A stretch of 64,000 nt of DNA from Flavivirga algicola (GTDB lineage Bacteria; Bacteroidota; Bacteroidia; Flavobacteriales; Flavobacteriaceae): the NCBI RefSeq assembly GCF_012910715.1, contig NZ_JABBHF010000003.1, positions 417,473-481,472 on the forward strand, in the 5' to 3' direction. The notes below the pieces were generated by a model that searched no databases, was not told the DNA's origin, and worked only from the letters and a program-made list of their open reading frames with translations. Positions 34,801 through 42,346 of this stretch are shown here, piece by piece (the stretch's first letter is position 1; each line of letters starts with the position of its first letter). Position numbers and translations under genes: made by a program.

Positions 34801-35743
34801 TAGACAAACATTAGCAAATGATGGTGTACAAAGTGGCGGGCAAACTGTGAGGTTAAATTTTGAAACCCTTGGGGAAATTATATTTAGAGGGCAGGCATCT
34901 GTGAAAGATGGTCGGTTTGAGTTTGATTTTATAGTGCCAAAGGATATAGGTATACCTGTAGGGTTCGGAAAAGTAAGTTTTTATTCGAAAAATACAGCAT
35001 TGTTACAAGACCAAGCTGGGGCGAGTATTAATACCGTTAGAATAGGTGGGGTAAATGAAAATGCAGCAGAAGATAATACAGGGCCAGTAATTACACTTTA
35101 TATGAATGATGAAAACTTTGTGTCTGGTGGTATAACAAATGAGTCGCCAACACTCTTGGCTAAAATGGAAGATTCCAGTGGTATAAATACAGCAAGTGGG
35201 ATTGGGCACGATATTGTAGCGATAATAGATGGTGATGAAACCAACCCAGTCATTCTTAACGATTATTACCAAACAGAAGTAGATGACTACCAAAAAGGCG
35301 TAGTGAGCTACCCGTTTAGGGATTTAGAATCAGGGCTTCATACGCTAACTTTAAAAGCTTGGGATGTTTATAATAATTCTTCTACCTCTGAAATCCAATT
35401 TGTTGTGTTTGATAAAGACCAGGAATTAGTTATAAATAATGTGCTTAATTATCCAAATCCTTTTGTAAATTATACAGAATTTTGGTTTAACCACAATAGT
35501 TCGGAGTCTTTAGACGTTTCTATACAGATATTCACTGTTTCAGGAAAATTGGTAAGAACAATTAATGGACAAACAACGGGAGGTATTAAAACCACAAGTT
35601 CATTGTCTAGAGACATTGTCTGGGATGGGAGAGACGACTTTGGAGATAAAATAGGTAAAGGTGTCTATATATACAAACTTACGGTGCACTCAAACTTATT
35701 AAATAAAAAAGTAGAAAAAATAGAAAAACTCGTCATATTGTAA
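31853..35743 (+). CDS. porU: Type IX secretion system sortase PorU
   Basis: A 1296-residue gingipain-like (peptidase C25) protein that cuts the C-terminal signal from T9SS cargo and attaches it to the cell surface. The signal peptide is LFLFFFSICVLVFGQ. Catalytic residues are His788 in NYFGHGGEEG and Cys822 in VTVTCEFTKFDNP (numbered from the ATG at 31853). The C-terminal region ends in a T9SS-type beta domain (NVLNYPNPFVNYTEFWF and VYIYKLTVHS). ATG at 31853 is preferred over ATG at 31784 because it directly begins the signal peptide. A TATTTTTG element at 31779-31786 may be its promoter. porV follows after 99 bases. Confidence 0.95.
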   Translation: MKKKTLFLFFFSICVLVFGQQKRYTLAWEDSKTISGGNYTIAIPSFNVENFNYGFEEGLLFTDQWKTNALVNESSAVISNVVYASISKAGLKDLDLDKIPNKLKFSLKNSRARDKQYVFFKISPIIKVSNNSYKKVVSFQLDYKNGAAANRVSSLGKGFKMSKVISNSVLSSGEWYRFYVDKTGVFRLSKSFLQRLGVNVNSVDPRNIKLYGHGGRMIPYSNSVAYPFDVPEKAIKFVGEADGVFNNEDYILFYAQGPKEFNAESNTNINCYTDKTYYYINVSSGLGKRIQQFVQPTGAVDLVINTFEDYKFHEIDEHNIAFLGRRWFGDRFDVDNNQVFEFDFPDLVTSEPINLRVYTAAASTTLSTIGVTVNGTSVTTLNMGGSTSPNLASQASFNGNVNVSSSKIEVGLNFDNQGNPSTQAYLDYISIEATRALNFSDKQFQFKNSAVTSVSGIGQYNLTNTSQVSEIWDITDIYNVSNYINSDGASSLSFTSILGSLKTFVTVTPLDYFEPKIDSRTTINNQNIKGTIFQNSQGTFQDVDYIIIAPNNMYNEAERLANINRTQNNLNVKVLGLDEIYNEFSSGNQDIGAIRNLIKYVYDNASTPENRIKYVCLFGDSSFDYKDRIPNNTNIVPSWHSYNSFNLTSSFISDDFYGMMDTNEGTMAISDRLDIAMGRILADTPQRAKEMVDKIESYYVKEAFGSWRNNFVVISDDPDGDIPVGLQETTDQIGNRVTQEKSFINVIKIHSDAFQQESSAGGDRYPDVTSEIANAIDNGALVVNYFGHGGEEGLAAERILLKPDINNFRNFCKLNCFVTVTCEFTKFDNPLRETAGEFTFWNKQAGAVGLITTTRQVFVTFGINFNREFGQYLFSYSDNDIYEDYEYPSMAEALRLTKNDPVISNNSQRRLVFFIGDPAMKLAFPEPNIRLTEINDIPITQATDTLKALSYVKLAGEVVDISGNLIPNYNGILSTTIYDKSINRQTLANDGVQSGGQTVRLNFETLGEIIFRGQASVKDGRFEFDFIVPKDIGIPVGFGKVSFYSKNTALLQDQAGASINTVRIGGVNENAAEDNTGPVITLYMNDENFVSGGITNESPTLLAKMEDSSGINTASGIGHDIVAIIDGDETNPVILNDYYQTEVDDYQKGVVSYPFRDLESGLHTLTLKAWDVYNNSSTSEIQFVVFDKDQELVINNVLNYPNPFVNYTEFWFNHNSSESLDVSIQIFTVSGKLVRTINGQTTGGIKTTSSLSRDIVWDGRDDFGDKIGKGVYIYKLTVHSNLLNKKVEKIEKLVIL

Positions 35744-35842
35744 TGGTATTTAAATGCTTGTCATCGAATATTTGAATAAGTTGCGCATTAAAAACAGATG
35801 GGTTTTAAAATAAAAATTATATTTGTTAACTAAACTTAATAC

Positions 35843-37045
35843 ATGAAGAATAAACTATTAATAGTATTAGCCTTTGTTTTTGTGCTAAAACTAGGAGCCC
35901 AAGAAACAATTATTTTTCCAAATCAAGATAGAAGAGTTATTACAACAGGTGTGCCATTTGTTTTAATTGCACCAGATGCAAGAGCTGCAGCCATGGGAGA
36001 TATGGGTGTAGCGACTTCTGTTGATGCTTTTTCCCAACAATGGAACTCATCTAAATATGTGTTTTCAGAAACTAAATCAGGTATCGGGGTAAGCTACACG
36101 CCCTATTTAAGTAAATTGGTTAACGATATTTTTTTAGGAAATGTGACTTATTTTAATCGTTTGGACGAGCGTAGTGCATTTGCAGCAAGTTTAAAATATT
36201 TCTCTTTAGGAGATATTGAATTTGTAACCGACGAGTTTTCTACAGCCTTAATACAAAGACCTAATGAACTTACTATTGATGCATCTTATGCTTTGAGATT
36301 ATCGGATCAATTTGCAATGTCTGTAGCGATGCGCTATTTAAGATCGGACTTGAAGTTAGACGGTGTTGATGGAGACGCAAAACCTGCAAGTACATTTGGA
36401 GTGGATATTTCTGGTTATTATCAAAGTGAAGAAGAAGCTTATGCCGATTTTAATGGGCGTTGGAGAGCTGGATTTGCTATTCAAAATATAGGTCCAAAAT
36501 TTAAATATGATGAAGGTGGTATAGAGAATTTCCAACCTACAAACTTACGTTTAGGGGGGGGATTCGATTTTATATTTGATGATTATAATAAAGTAGCTGT
36601 TACAGCAGAAATAGGAAAGCTATTAGTGCCAACACCGCCTGTTTATGGTTATGTTGATACCGATGGTGATGAAAATCAGGATACCGATGAACCGACTATT
36701 ATAGTAGAAGGTAAAGATCCTGATGTGAGTTTTTTAACGGGAATGTTTCAATCGTTTGGAGATGCTCCAGATGGTTTTAGTGAGGAATTAAAAGAGTTTA
36801 CTTGGGCATTAGGAGCCGAGTATGTATATCAGGATTCTTTTGCATTTAGAACAGGATATTTTAATGAAAGCGAAGACAAAGGGGCTAGAAAGTTCTTAGC
36901 ATTAGGAGCTGGTTTCAAGGCCAATATTGTTAATATTGATTTGTCATACCTATTTTCAGCATCAAAAGTACAAAGTCCTTTAGAAAATACATTACGTTTC
37001 TCTTTGACCTTTAATATTGGCGCAGATACATATAATGAGTATTAA
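35843..37045 (+). CDS. porV: Type IX secretion system outer membrane protein PorV
   Basis: A 400-residue outer-membrane beta-barrel (LptO/PorV family) that acts as the shuttle carrying T9SS cargo to PorU. The signal peptide is LLIVLAFVFVLKLGAQ. The barrel begins with PFVLIAPDARAAAMGDMGVATS, the conserved FadL-like N-terminal plug region, and shows alternating hydrophobic strands up to the terminal LRFSLTFNIGA. An acidic loop (DTDGDENQDTDEPT) around residues 272-286 may bind calcium. It lies 99 bases after porU. A terminator follows the gene. Confidence 0.95.
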   Translation: MKNKLLIVLAFVFVLKLGAQETIIFPNQDRRVITTGVPFVLIAPDARAAAMGDMGVATSVDAFSQQWNSSKYVFSETKSGIGVSYTPYLSKLVNDIFLGNVTYFNRLDERSAFAASLKYFSLGDIEFVTDEFSTALIQRPNELTIDASYALRLSDQFAMSVAMRYLRSDLKLDGVDGDAKPASTFGVDISGYYQSEEEAYADFNGRWRAGFAIQNIGPKFKYDEGGIENFQPTNLRLGGGFDFIFDDYNKVAVTAEIGKLLVPTPPVYGYVDTDGDENQDTDEPTIIVEGKDPDVSFLTGMFQSFGDAPDGFSEELKEFTWALGAEYVYQDSFAFRTGYFNESEDKGARKFLALGAGFKANIVNIDLSYLFSASKVQSPLENTLRFSLTFNIGADTYNEY

Positions 37046-37075
37046 TTAGCAACTAAACAATTCTTAATATATATT

Positions 37076-37107
37076 AAAAACTATTGTTCATTGAACAATA
37101 GTTTTTT
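37076..37107 (+). terminator. Intrinsic terminator after porV
   Basis: Arms AAAAACTATTGTTCA (37076-37090) and TGAACAATAGTTTTT (37092-37106) form a 15-base-pair stem with almost no loop and a final T run. It sits 30 bases before the cytidine deaminase ATG, so that gene needs its own promoter or read-through. Confidence 0.85.
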
Positions 37108-37136
37108 TGCTTATAATATTTCGTAAATTTAAAAAC

Positions 37137-37619
37137 ATGAAAGAAATAAAAATAGAAAGTACATTATATATATATCAGAATTTAGATGAGCTCCCTAAGG
37201 AAGCTATTGAACTTATGCAACAAGCTTTTGAGGCACGTGAAAATGCTTATGCTCCCTATTCAAGTTTTAGTGTTGGAGCAGCATTATTGCTGGATAGTGG
37301 TGAAGTAATTACAGGTAATAATCAGGAAAATGCATCATATCCATCAGGGTTGTGCGCAGAGCGTACAGCTATTTACTATGCAGGGGCGCAATACCCAAAG
37401 GCAAAAATAATCCGAATGGCTATTACGGCAGGCTCAAAAAAAACCCAAACTACTAAACCCATTCCACCTTGTGGCGCATGTAGGCAAGCGATTGCCGAAT
37501 ACGAAATAAAGCAAAATGCTCCTATAGAAATTTATTTCATGGGAGAAACAGGAAAAGTAGCTAAATCCAATTCTCTTGCAAACTTATTGCCCTTAGTTTT
37601 TGATAAATCTGTGCTTTGA
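37137..37619 (+). CDS. cdd: Cytidine deaminase
   Basis: A 160-residue homotetrameric-type cytidine deaminase that converts cytidine and deoxycytidine to uridine and deoxyuridine in pyrimidine salvage. The zinc-binding motif is CAERTAIYYA (with the catalytic glutamate) and PPCGACRQAIAEY. The N-terminal APYSSFSVGAALLLDSGEVITGNNQENASYPSGLCAERTA block is diagnostic; here it is quoted in parts: YSSFSVGAALL, then NQENASYPSG. The ATG at 37137 is chosen over 37107, which lies inside the porV terminator. Confidence 0.93.
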   Translation: MKEIKIESTLYIYQNLDELPKEAIELMQQAFEARENAYAPYSSFSVGAALLLDSGEVITGNNQENASYPSGLCAERTAIYYAGAQYPKAKIIRMAITAGSKKTQTTKPIPPCGACRQAIAEYEIKQNAPIEIYFMGETGKVAKSNSLANLLPLVFDKSVL

Positions 37620-37733
37620 ATTTATAATTTTTTTTAAATACCATAACATTCGACATAAAAAAATGTCAAAAAAGCAATATTGCCTGTTAAGCGTTTTTTT
37701 TTTGATATTTTTTTTACTTTAATGAATTTACGT

Positions 37734-37764
37734 TTTTGCAATAACTGGCAATGTATTACTTTTG
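37734..37764 (+). promoter_or_regulatory. Bacteroidetes-type promoter of the pyruvate dehydrogenase operon
   Basis: TTTTG (37734-37738) is followed by 18 bases and TACTTTTG (37757-37764), a full TAnnTTTG match. It lies 31 bases before the pdhA ATG (37796). Confidence 0.8.
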
Positions 37765-37795
37765 TATTTGCTTAATTAAAACCTAATATTAGTCG

Positions 37796-38794
37796 ATGCA
37801 AAAAATCACTAAAGAAACATACCTAAAATGGTATGAGGATATGCTGTTTTGGAGAAAGTTTGAAGATAAACTGGCAGCTGTTTATATACAACAAAAAGTA
37901 AGGGGGTTTCTCCATTTGTATAATGGTCAAGAAGCAGTTTTAGCAGGCGCTTTACATGCTATGGATTTGACTAAAGATAAAATGATTACAGCTTATAGAA
38001 ACCACGTGCAGCCAATAGGTATGGGTGTAGATCCTAAACGTGTTATGGCCGAATTATATGGAAAAGCAACAGGGACCTCACAAGGTCTAGGAGGTTCTAT
38101 GCATATTTTCTCTAAAGAACATCGCTTTTATGGAGGTCATGGAATTGTAGGAGGTCAGATTCCCTTAGGCGCAGGTATTGCTTTTGGTGATAAATACCAC
38201 GGTAGCGATGCTGTAACCTTATGCTGTTTTGGTGATGGTGCTGCTAGACAAGGATCACTTCACGAAACTTTTAATTTAGCAATGCTTTGGAACCTTCCGG
38301 TAGTATTTGTTTGTGAAAACAATGGTTATGCTATGGGAACATCGGTAGAGCGTACAGCAAATCATACCGAAGTTTGGAAATTAGGTAAAGGTTACGAGAT
38401 GCCATGTGGGCCAGTTGATGGTATGAACCCAGTAAAAGTTGCTGAAGCTTTTGATGAGGCCATCCAACGTGCACGTAAAGGTGGCGGACCAACATTTTTA
38501 GAGTTGAAAACGTATCGTTATAGAGGACACTCAATGAGTGATGCTCAACATTATAGAACTAAAGAAGAAGTTGAAGAGTATAAGAAAATAGATCCTATTA
38601 CTCAGGTAAAGGACATCATACTTGAAAAGAAATACGCTTCAGAAGATGATATCAAAGAGATAGATAAGCGTGTAAAAGGCTTGGTTTCAGAATGTGAGAA
38701 ATTTGCTGAAGAGTCACCATTCCCAGATAAAAATGTGATGTACGATGTCGTTTACGAGCAAGAGGATTATCCATTTATACAACATAAATTATAA
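37796..38794 (+). CDS. pdhA: Pyruvate dehydrogenase E1 component, alpha subunit
   Basis: A 332-residue thiamine diphosphate enzyme subunit that decarboxylates pyruvate and passes the acetyl group to the E2 lipoyl arm. Motifs are RGFLHLYNGQEAV, the phosphorylation-loop-like GSMHIFSKEHRFYGGHGIVGGQIPLGAG, and the TDP/Mg-binding CCFGDGAARQGSLHETFNLAMLWNLPVVFVCENN region, which begins with GDG and ends with NN. The YRYRGHSMSD segment is typical. The beta subunit gene is not next to it, as in other flavobacteria. It has its own promoter and is 3 bases from pdhC. Confidence 0.95.
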   Translation: MQKITKETYLKWYEDMLFWRKFEDKLAAVYIQQKVRGFLHLYNGQEAVLAGALHAMDLTKDKMITAYRNHVQPIGMGVDPKRVMAELYGKATGTSQGLGGSMHIFSKEHRFYGGHGIVGGQIPLGAGIAFGDKYHGSDAVTLCCFGDGAARQGSLHETFNLAMLWNLPVVFVCENNGYAMGTSVERTANHTEVWKLGKGYEMPCGPVDGMNPVKVAEAFDEAIQRARKGGGPTFLELKTYRYRGHSMSDAQHYRTKEEVEEYKKIDPITQVKDIILEKKYASEDDIKEIDKRVKGLVSECEKFAEESPFPDKNVMYDVVYEQEDYPFIQHKL

Positions 38795-38797
38795 GCT

Positions 38798-40411
38798 ATG
38801 GCTATAGTAATTAATATGCCGCGTTTAAGCGATACCATGGAAGAAGGAACGGTTGCGGCTTGGTTAAAAAAAGTAGGTGATAAAGTTGAAGAAGGCGATA
38901 TTCTTGCAGAAATAGAGACAGATAAAGCAACTATGGAGTTTGAGTCTTTTAACGAAGGGACTTTGCTTCATATAGGTGTTCAAGAAGGAGAAACAACCAA
39001 AGTAGATGAGTTATTGGCCATCATTGGTGATGAAGGTGAGGATATAACAAGTTTGTTAAGTGGCGGTGGTAATGCTTCCGAAGAAGTAAAAGAAGAAGCT
39101 GCTCCAACAACCAATACAGATGCTCAGGCGGAAGAGTCTGCTGATGTTGCATTACCAGAAGGTGTTATTGTTGTAACCATGCCACGTCTAAGTGATACCA
39201 TGGAAGAAGGAACTGTTGCAACATGGCTTAAAAAAGTAGGCGATACTGTTGAAGAAGGTGATATTTTAGCCGAAATTGAAACAGATAAAGCGACTATGGA
39301 GTTTGAATCGTTTCAATCTGGAACCTTACTTCATGTAGGATTACAAGAAGGTGAATCGGCAAAAGTAGATGCCTTGTTAGCTATTATCGGGCCAGCAGGA
39401 ACCGATGTAGCTGATGTAGCAAGTAACTTTAAAGTAGTTTCAGGTACAACAAAAACTGAAGAAGCGCCTAAAAAAGAGGCTCCAAAAGTTGAAGCTCCAA
39501 AAGCTGAAGTTAAACAAACTTCTGCGAAACCAAGTAAACCAGCAACATCTTCAAACGGTGGGCGATTATTTGCGTCTCCATTGGCTAAAAAAATAGCAGA
39601 AGAAAAAGGTATTAATTTATCGCACGTTCAAGGTTCTGGAGAAAATGGACGAATCATTAAGTTTGATGTTGAGAATTTTGTACCAGCATCATCAGGCGCG
39701 TCTGTAGGTAAGTTTGTGCCAACGGGACAGGAAGATTTTGATGAGGTTGCTAATTCACAAATGCGTAAAGCTATTGCTAAGGCATTGACAAATTCGAAGT
39801 TTTCGGCACCACATTATTATTTAAATGTAGAGTTTGATATGGAAAATGCTATAGCATTCCGTAAACAATTTAACTCGATTCCAGATACTAAAATATCATA
39901 CAATGATATGGTTGTTAAAGCTTGTGCTTTAGCATTAAAACAACATCCACAAGTAAATTCACAATGGTTTGCAGATAAAATGCGATTAAATAACCATGTG
40001 CATGTTGGTGTGGCTGTTGCTGTTCCTGATGGTTTGGTAGTTCCTGTAGTTAAATTTGCAAATGAGCAATCATTGCCTCAAATTGGAGCTGCTGTTAAAG
40101 AGCTAGCTGGAAAAGCCAGAAATAAAAAATTAACACCAGCCGAAATGGAAGGTAGCACATTTACAGTTTCTAACTTAGGAATGTTTGGTATAGAAAGTTT
40201 TACATCTATCATCAATCAGCCAAATTCGGCAATTCTTTCAGTAGGAAATATCATTGAAAAACCTGTAGTTAAAGAAGGTGAAATTGTAGTTGGACATACG
40301 ATGAAGCTATCTTTAGCATGCGACCACAGAACGATCGACGGTGCTACAGGAGCCCAATTTTTACAAACATTAAAAGGGTATATTGAAAACCCAGTGACTA
40401 TGTTAGTGTAA
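38798..40411 (+). CDS. pdhC: Pyruvate dehydrogenase E2 component (dihydrolipoamide acetyltransferase)
   Basis: A 537-residue E2 core protein with two N-terminal lipoyl domains (about 2-77 and 126-200) that carry lipoylated Lys43 and Lys164 in identical TDKATMEFES contexts. A Pro/Ala/Lys-rich linker (about 215-250) and an E3-binding domain (about 254-290, ASPLAKKIAEEKGINLSHVQGSGENGRI) follow. The acetyltransferase domain ends with the DHRTIDGATGAQFLQ motif holding the catalytic His and Asp. The two lipoyl domains are so similar that they look like a recent internal duplication. It is 3 bases downstream of pdhA and followed by a terminator. Confidence 0.95.
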   Translation: MAIVINMPRLSDTMEEGTVAAWLKKVGDKVEEGDILAEIETDKATMEFESFNEGTLLHIGVQEGETTKVDELLAIIGDEGEDITSLLSGGGNASEEVKEEAAPTTNTDAQAEESADVALPEGVIVVTMPRLSDTMEEGTVATWLKKVGDTVEEGDILAEIETDKATMEFESFQSGTLLHVGLQEGESAKVDALLAIIGPAGTDVADVASNFKVVSGTTKTEEAPKKEAPKVEAPKAEVKQTSAKPSKPATSSNGGRLFASPLAKKIAEEKGINLSHVQGSGENGRIIKFDVENFVPASSGASVGKFVPTGQEDFDEVANSQMRKAIAKALTNSKFSAPHYYLNVEFDMENAIAFRKQFNSIPDTKISYNDMVVKACALALKQHPQVNSQWFADKMRLNNHVHVGVAVAVPDGLVVPVVKFANEQSLPQIGAAVKELAGKARNKKLTPAEMEGSTFTVSNLGMFGIESFTSIINQPNSAILSVGNIIEKPVVKEGEIVVGHTMKLSLACDHRTIDGATGAQFLQTLKGYIENPVTMLV

Positions 40412-40428
40412 TTTGTTTAAAGTATTAT

Positions 40429-40453
40429 TCTGAGCACTGAGCGCTAGTCGAAG
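40429..40453. repeat. Short dispersed repeat, near copy of the unit at 7797
   Basis: TCTGAGCACTGAGCGCTAGTCGAAG contains CTGAGCGC-AGTCGA with a one-base insertion relative to the 7797-7811 unit. It lies between the pdhC stop and its terminator, on the opposite orientation to the first copy. Confidence 0.45.
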
Positions 40454-40476
40454 TGAAAGAATTTCGTAATAAATAT

Positions 40477-40514
40477 AAAAACCTGTTTCATTTATTTGAA
40501 ACAGGTTTTTTTTA
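40477..40514 (+). terminator. Intrinsic terminator after pdhC
   Basis: Arms AAAAACCTGTTTCA (40477-40490) and TGAAACAGGTTTTT (40497-40510) with a TTTATT loop, followed by more T residues. It ends the pdhA-pdhC transcript. Confidence 0.9.
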
Positions 40515-40537
40515 TCTTTAAACCTTAATAAGATTTT

Positions 40538-41554
40538 ATGAAAAAAATTCTAAGCATAATAGCATCTATAACAATTCTAGGGTGTGGCTCGCAAAACAAG
40601 ATCTCGGAGGTAAAAAATACAAATGGAATAAATAATATTAAGGATGTAGAAAAAAAGGTATCGGTTTCTAAAGTCAGCTTAACTCCTGTTTTAAAGGAAG
40701 ATGTGATATCCAGTTTAGAATATTTAGCCTCAGATGCCTTAGAAGGGAGAAGTACGGGTAGTGAAGGTATTGAAAAAGCGGCCGTTTTTATCGAAGATTT
40801 TTTTAAGGAAAATAAGGTTCAGCCTTATTATAAAACCTATAGGGATAGTTTTAACTTAAAGGACATTGTCGGTTACAACATTGTGGGGTATGTTGAAGGG
40901 CATGATCCCATGCTAAAAAATGAGTTTGTGATACTTGGGGCCCATTACGATCATATAGGCACAGCAGAACCCGTTAATGGTGATCGTATAGCGAATGGTG
41001 CGAATGATGATGCTTCGGGTACAGTAGCCGTTTTAGAATGGGCAAAGTATTTTGCTAAATCAAAAAGTAATAAACGAAGCATTTTATTTACACTATATAC
41101 AGCCGAAGAAATAGGTTTAAAGGGTTCAGGTCACTTAGCTGAACGATTAAAAAGCGAAGCACTTAATTTATATACTATGATTAATTTTGAGATGGTAGGT
41201 GTTCCCAGAGCCGAAAATGAAATCATGGCTTATATTACAGGTTATAACAAAACGAATATGGCTGAAAAACTAAATAGCTATGCAAAAGAGGATGTCGTTG
41301 GCTTTTTACCAAAGGCCAAAGCATATAATTTGTTTAAACGCTCAGATAATTATCCTTTTTTTAATGCTTTTAAAATACCAGCGCAAGCGATATCTACTTT
41401 CGATTTTACAAACTTTGATTATTATCATCATGTGGATGATGAAGCCGATAAAATGGATTTTGATCACATGACTTCTTTTATAAATAAAATGATCCCAGCT
41501 TTAGAAGGTATGATCAATGCCGAAACAAAGGAAATAAAAATGAATAATGAGTAA
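40538..41554 (+). CDS. M28 family zinc aminopeptidase-like lipoprotein
   Basis: A 338-residue exported peptidase with a lipoprotein signal (SIIASITILGCGS, cysteine at about residue 16). Motifs of the M28 family are GAHYDHIGTA (His and Asp metal ligands), ANGANDDASGT, FTLYTAEEIGLKGSGHLAE with the catalytic and metal-binding glutamates, and DYYHHVDDEADKMD. It would remove N-terminal amino acids from peptides in the periplasm or at the surface. Its 3' end overlaps the start of the SDR gene by 8 bases. Confidence 0.9.
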   Translation: MKKILSIIASITILGCGSQNKISEVKNTNGINNIKDVEKKVSVSKVSLTPVLKEDVISSLEYLASDALEGRSTGSEGIEKAAVFIEDFFKENKVQPYYKTYRDSFNLKDIVGYNIVGYVEGHDPMLKNEFVILGAHYDHIGTAEPVNGDRIANGANDDASGTVAVLEWAKYFAKSKSNKRSILFTLYTAEEIGLKGSGHLAERLKSEALNLYTMINFEMVGVPRAENEIMAYITGYNKTNMAEKLNSYAKEDVVGFLPKAKAYNLFKRSDNYPFFNAFKIPAQAISTFDFTNFDYYHHVDDEADKMDFDHMTSFINKMIPALEGMINAETKEIKMNNE

Positions 41555-42230
41555 AAATATCATCGTAACAGGAACAAGTAGGGGCATTGGTTTTGAGTTA
41601 GTTCAATTATACGACAAAGCAGGTCATAATGTATTGGCATTGTCTAGAAATAGCGAACCAATACAAAAACTTCAATTAAAAAATGTATCCGCATTGCCGT
41701 TTGATTTAAGTAAAAATGATGACTATAAAAAGGTAGAAGCTTTCATAAAGTCTAATTGGACACATGTGGATATTCTCGTTAATAATGCAGGCGCTTTACT
41801 TAATAAGCCTTTTTCTGAAACTTCAATAGAAGATTTTGAACACGTATATAAAACGAATGTATTTGGAGTGTCCGAAATGACTCGAGTCATATTGCCTTAT
41901 ACAAAGCGTAGTAGTCATGTCGTTACAATTAGTTCTATGGGAGGTGTTCAGGGGAGTATGAAATTTCCAGGTTTGGCTGCTTATAGTTCCAGCAAAGGGG
42001 CAGTGATTACTTTAACCGAATTACTTGCCGAAGAATATAAAGAAACTGGGCCATCATTTAATGTGTTGGCTTTGGGGGCTGTACAGACTGAAATGCTAGA
42101 AGAAGCCTTTCCAGGTTACCAAGCGCCCACAACAGCATTAGAAATGGCGGAATATATTTTTGATTTTTCACTAAACGGCAATAAATATTACAACGGAAAA
42201 TTACTTCAGGTTTCTAATTCTACACCTTAA
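41547..42230 (+). CDS. Short-chain dehydrogenase/reductase
   Basis: A 227-residue NAD(P)-dependent oxidoreductase of the SDR superfamily. The cofactor loop is VTGTSRGIGFEL, followed by NNAGALLN, and the catalytic Ser-Tyr-Lys is in ISSMGG...YSSSKGA (YxxxK). The EEYKETGPSFNVLALGAVQTEM end is typical of the classical group. Substrate unknown. It overlaps the M28 peptidase gene by 8 bases, so the two are probably co-transcribed, though the functional link is not clear. Confidence 0.9.
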   Translation: MSKNIIVTGTSRGIGFELVQLYDKAGHNVLALSRNSEPIQKLQLKNVSALPFDLSKNDDYKKVEAFIKSNWTHVDILVNNAGALLNKPFSETSIEDFEHVYKTNVFGVSEMTRVILPYTKRSSHVVTISSMGGVQGSMKFPGLAAYSSSKGAVITLTELLAEEYKETGPSFNVLALGAVQTEMLEEAFPGYQAPTTALEMAEYIFDFSLNGNKYYNGKLLQVSNSTP

Positions 42231-42346
42231 AATAAATTATTTATTTCTAGAGAGGTTTAATTTAAAAAGGGCTCTTAATAATTTAGATATTTATATATTA
42301 TAAAACTTAGATAATAATTATCTTGCGGTAAATTTTAACCTACAAA

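Noticed and set aside
35003..35293. Minus-strand 96-residue open frame within porU
   Set aside because: It lies wholly inside porU, has no coding signature and is a shadow of the long gene.
38816..39310. Near-identical DNA segments as a mobile repeat
   Set aside because: They encode the two lipoyl domains of the E2 protein, an ordinary internal duplication in this family.
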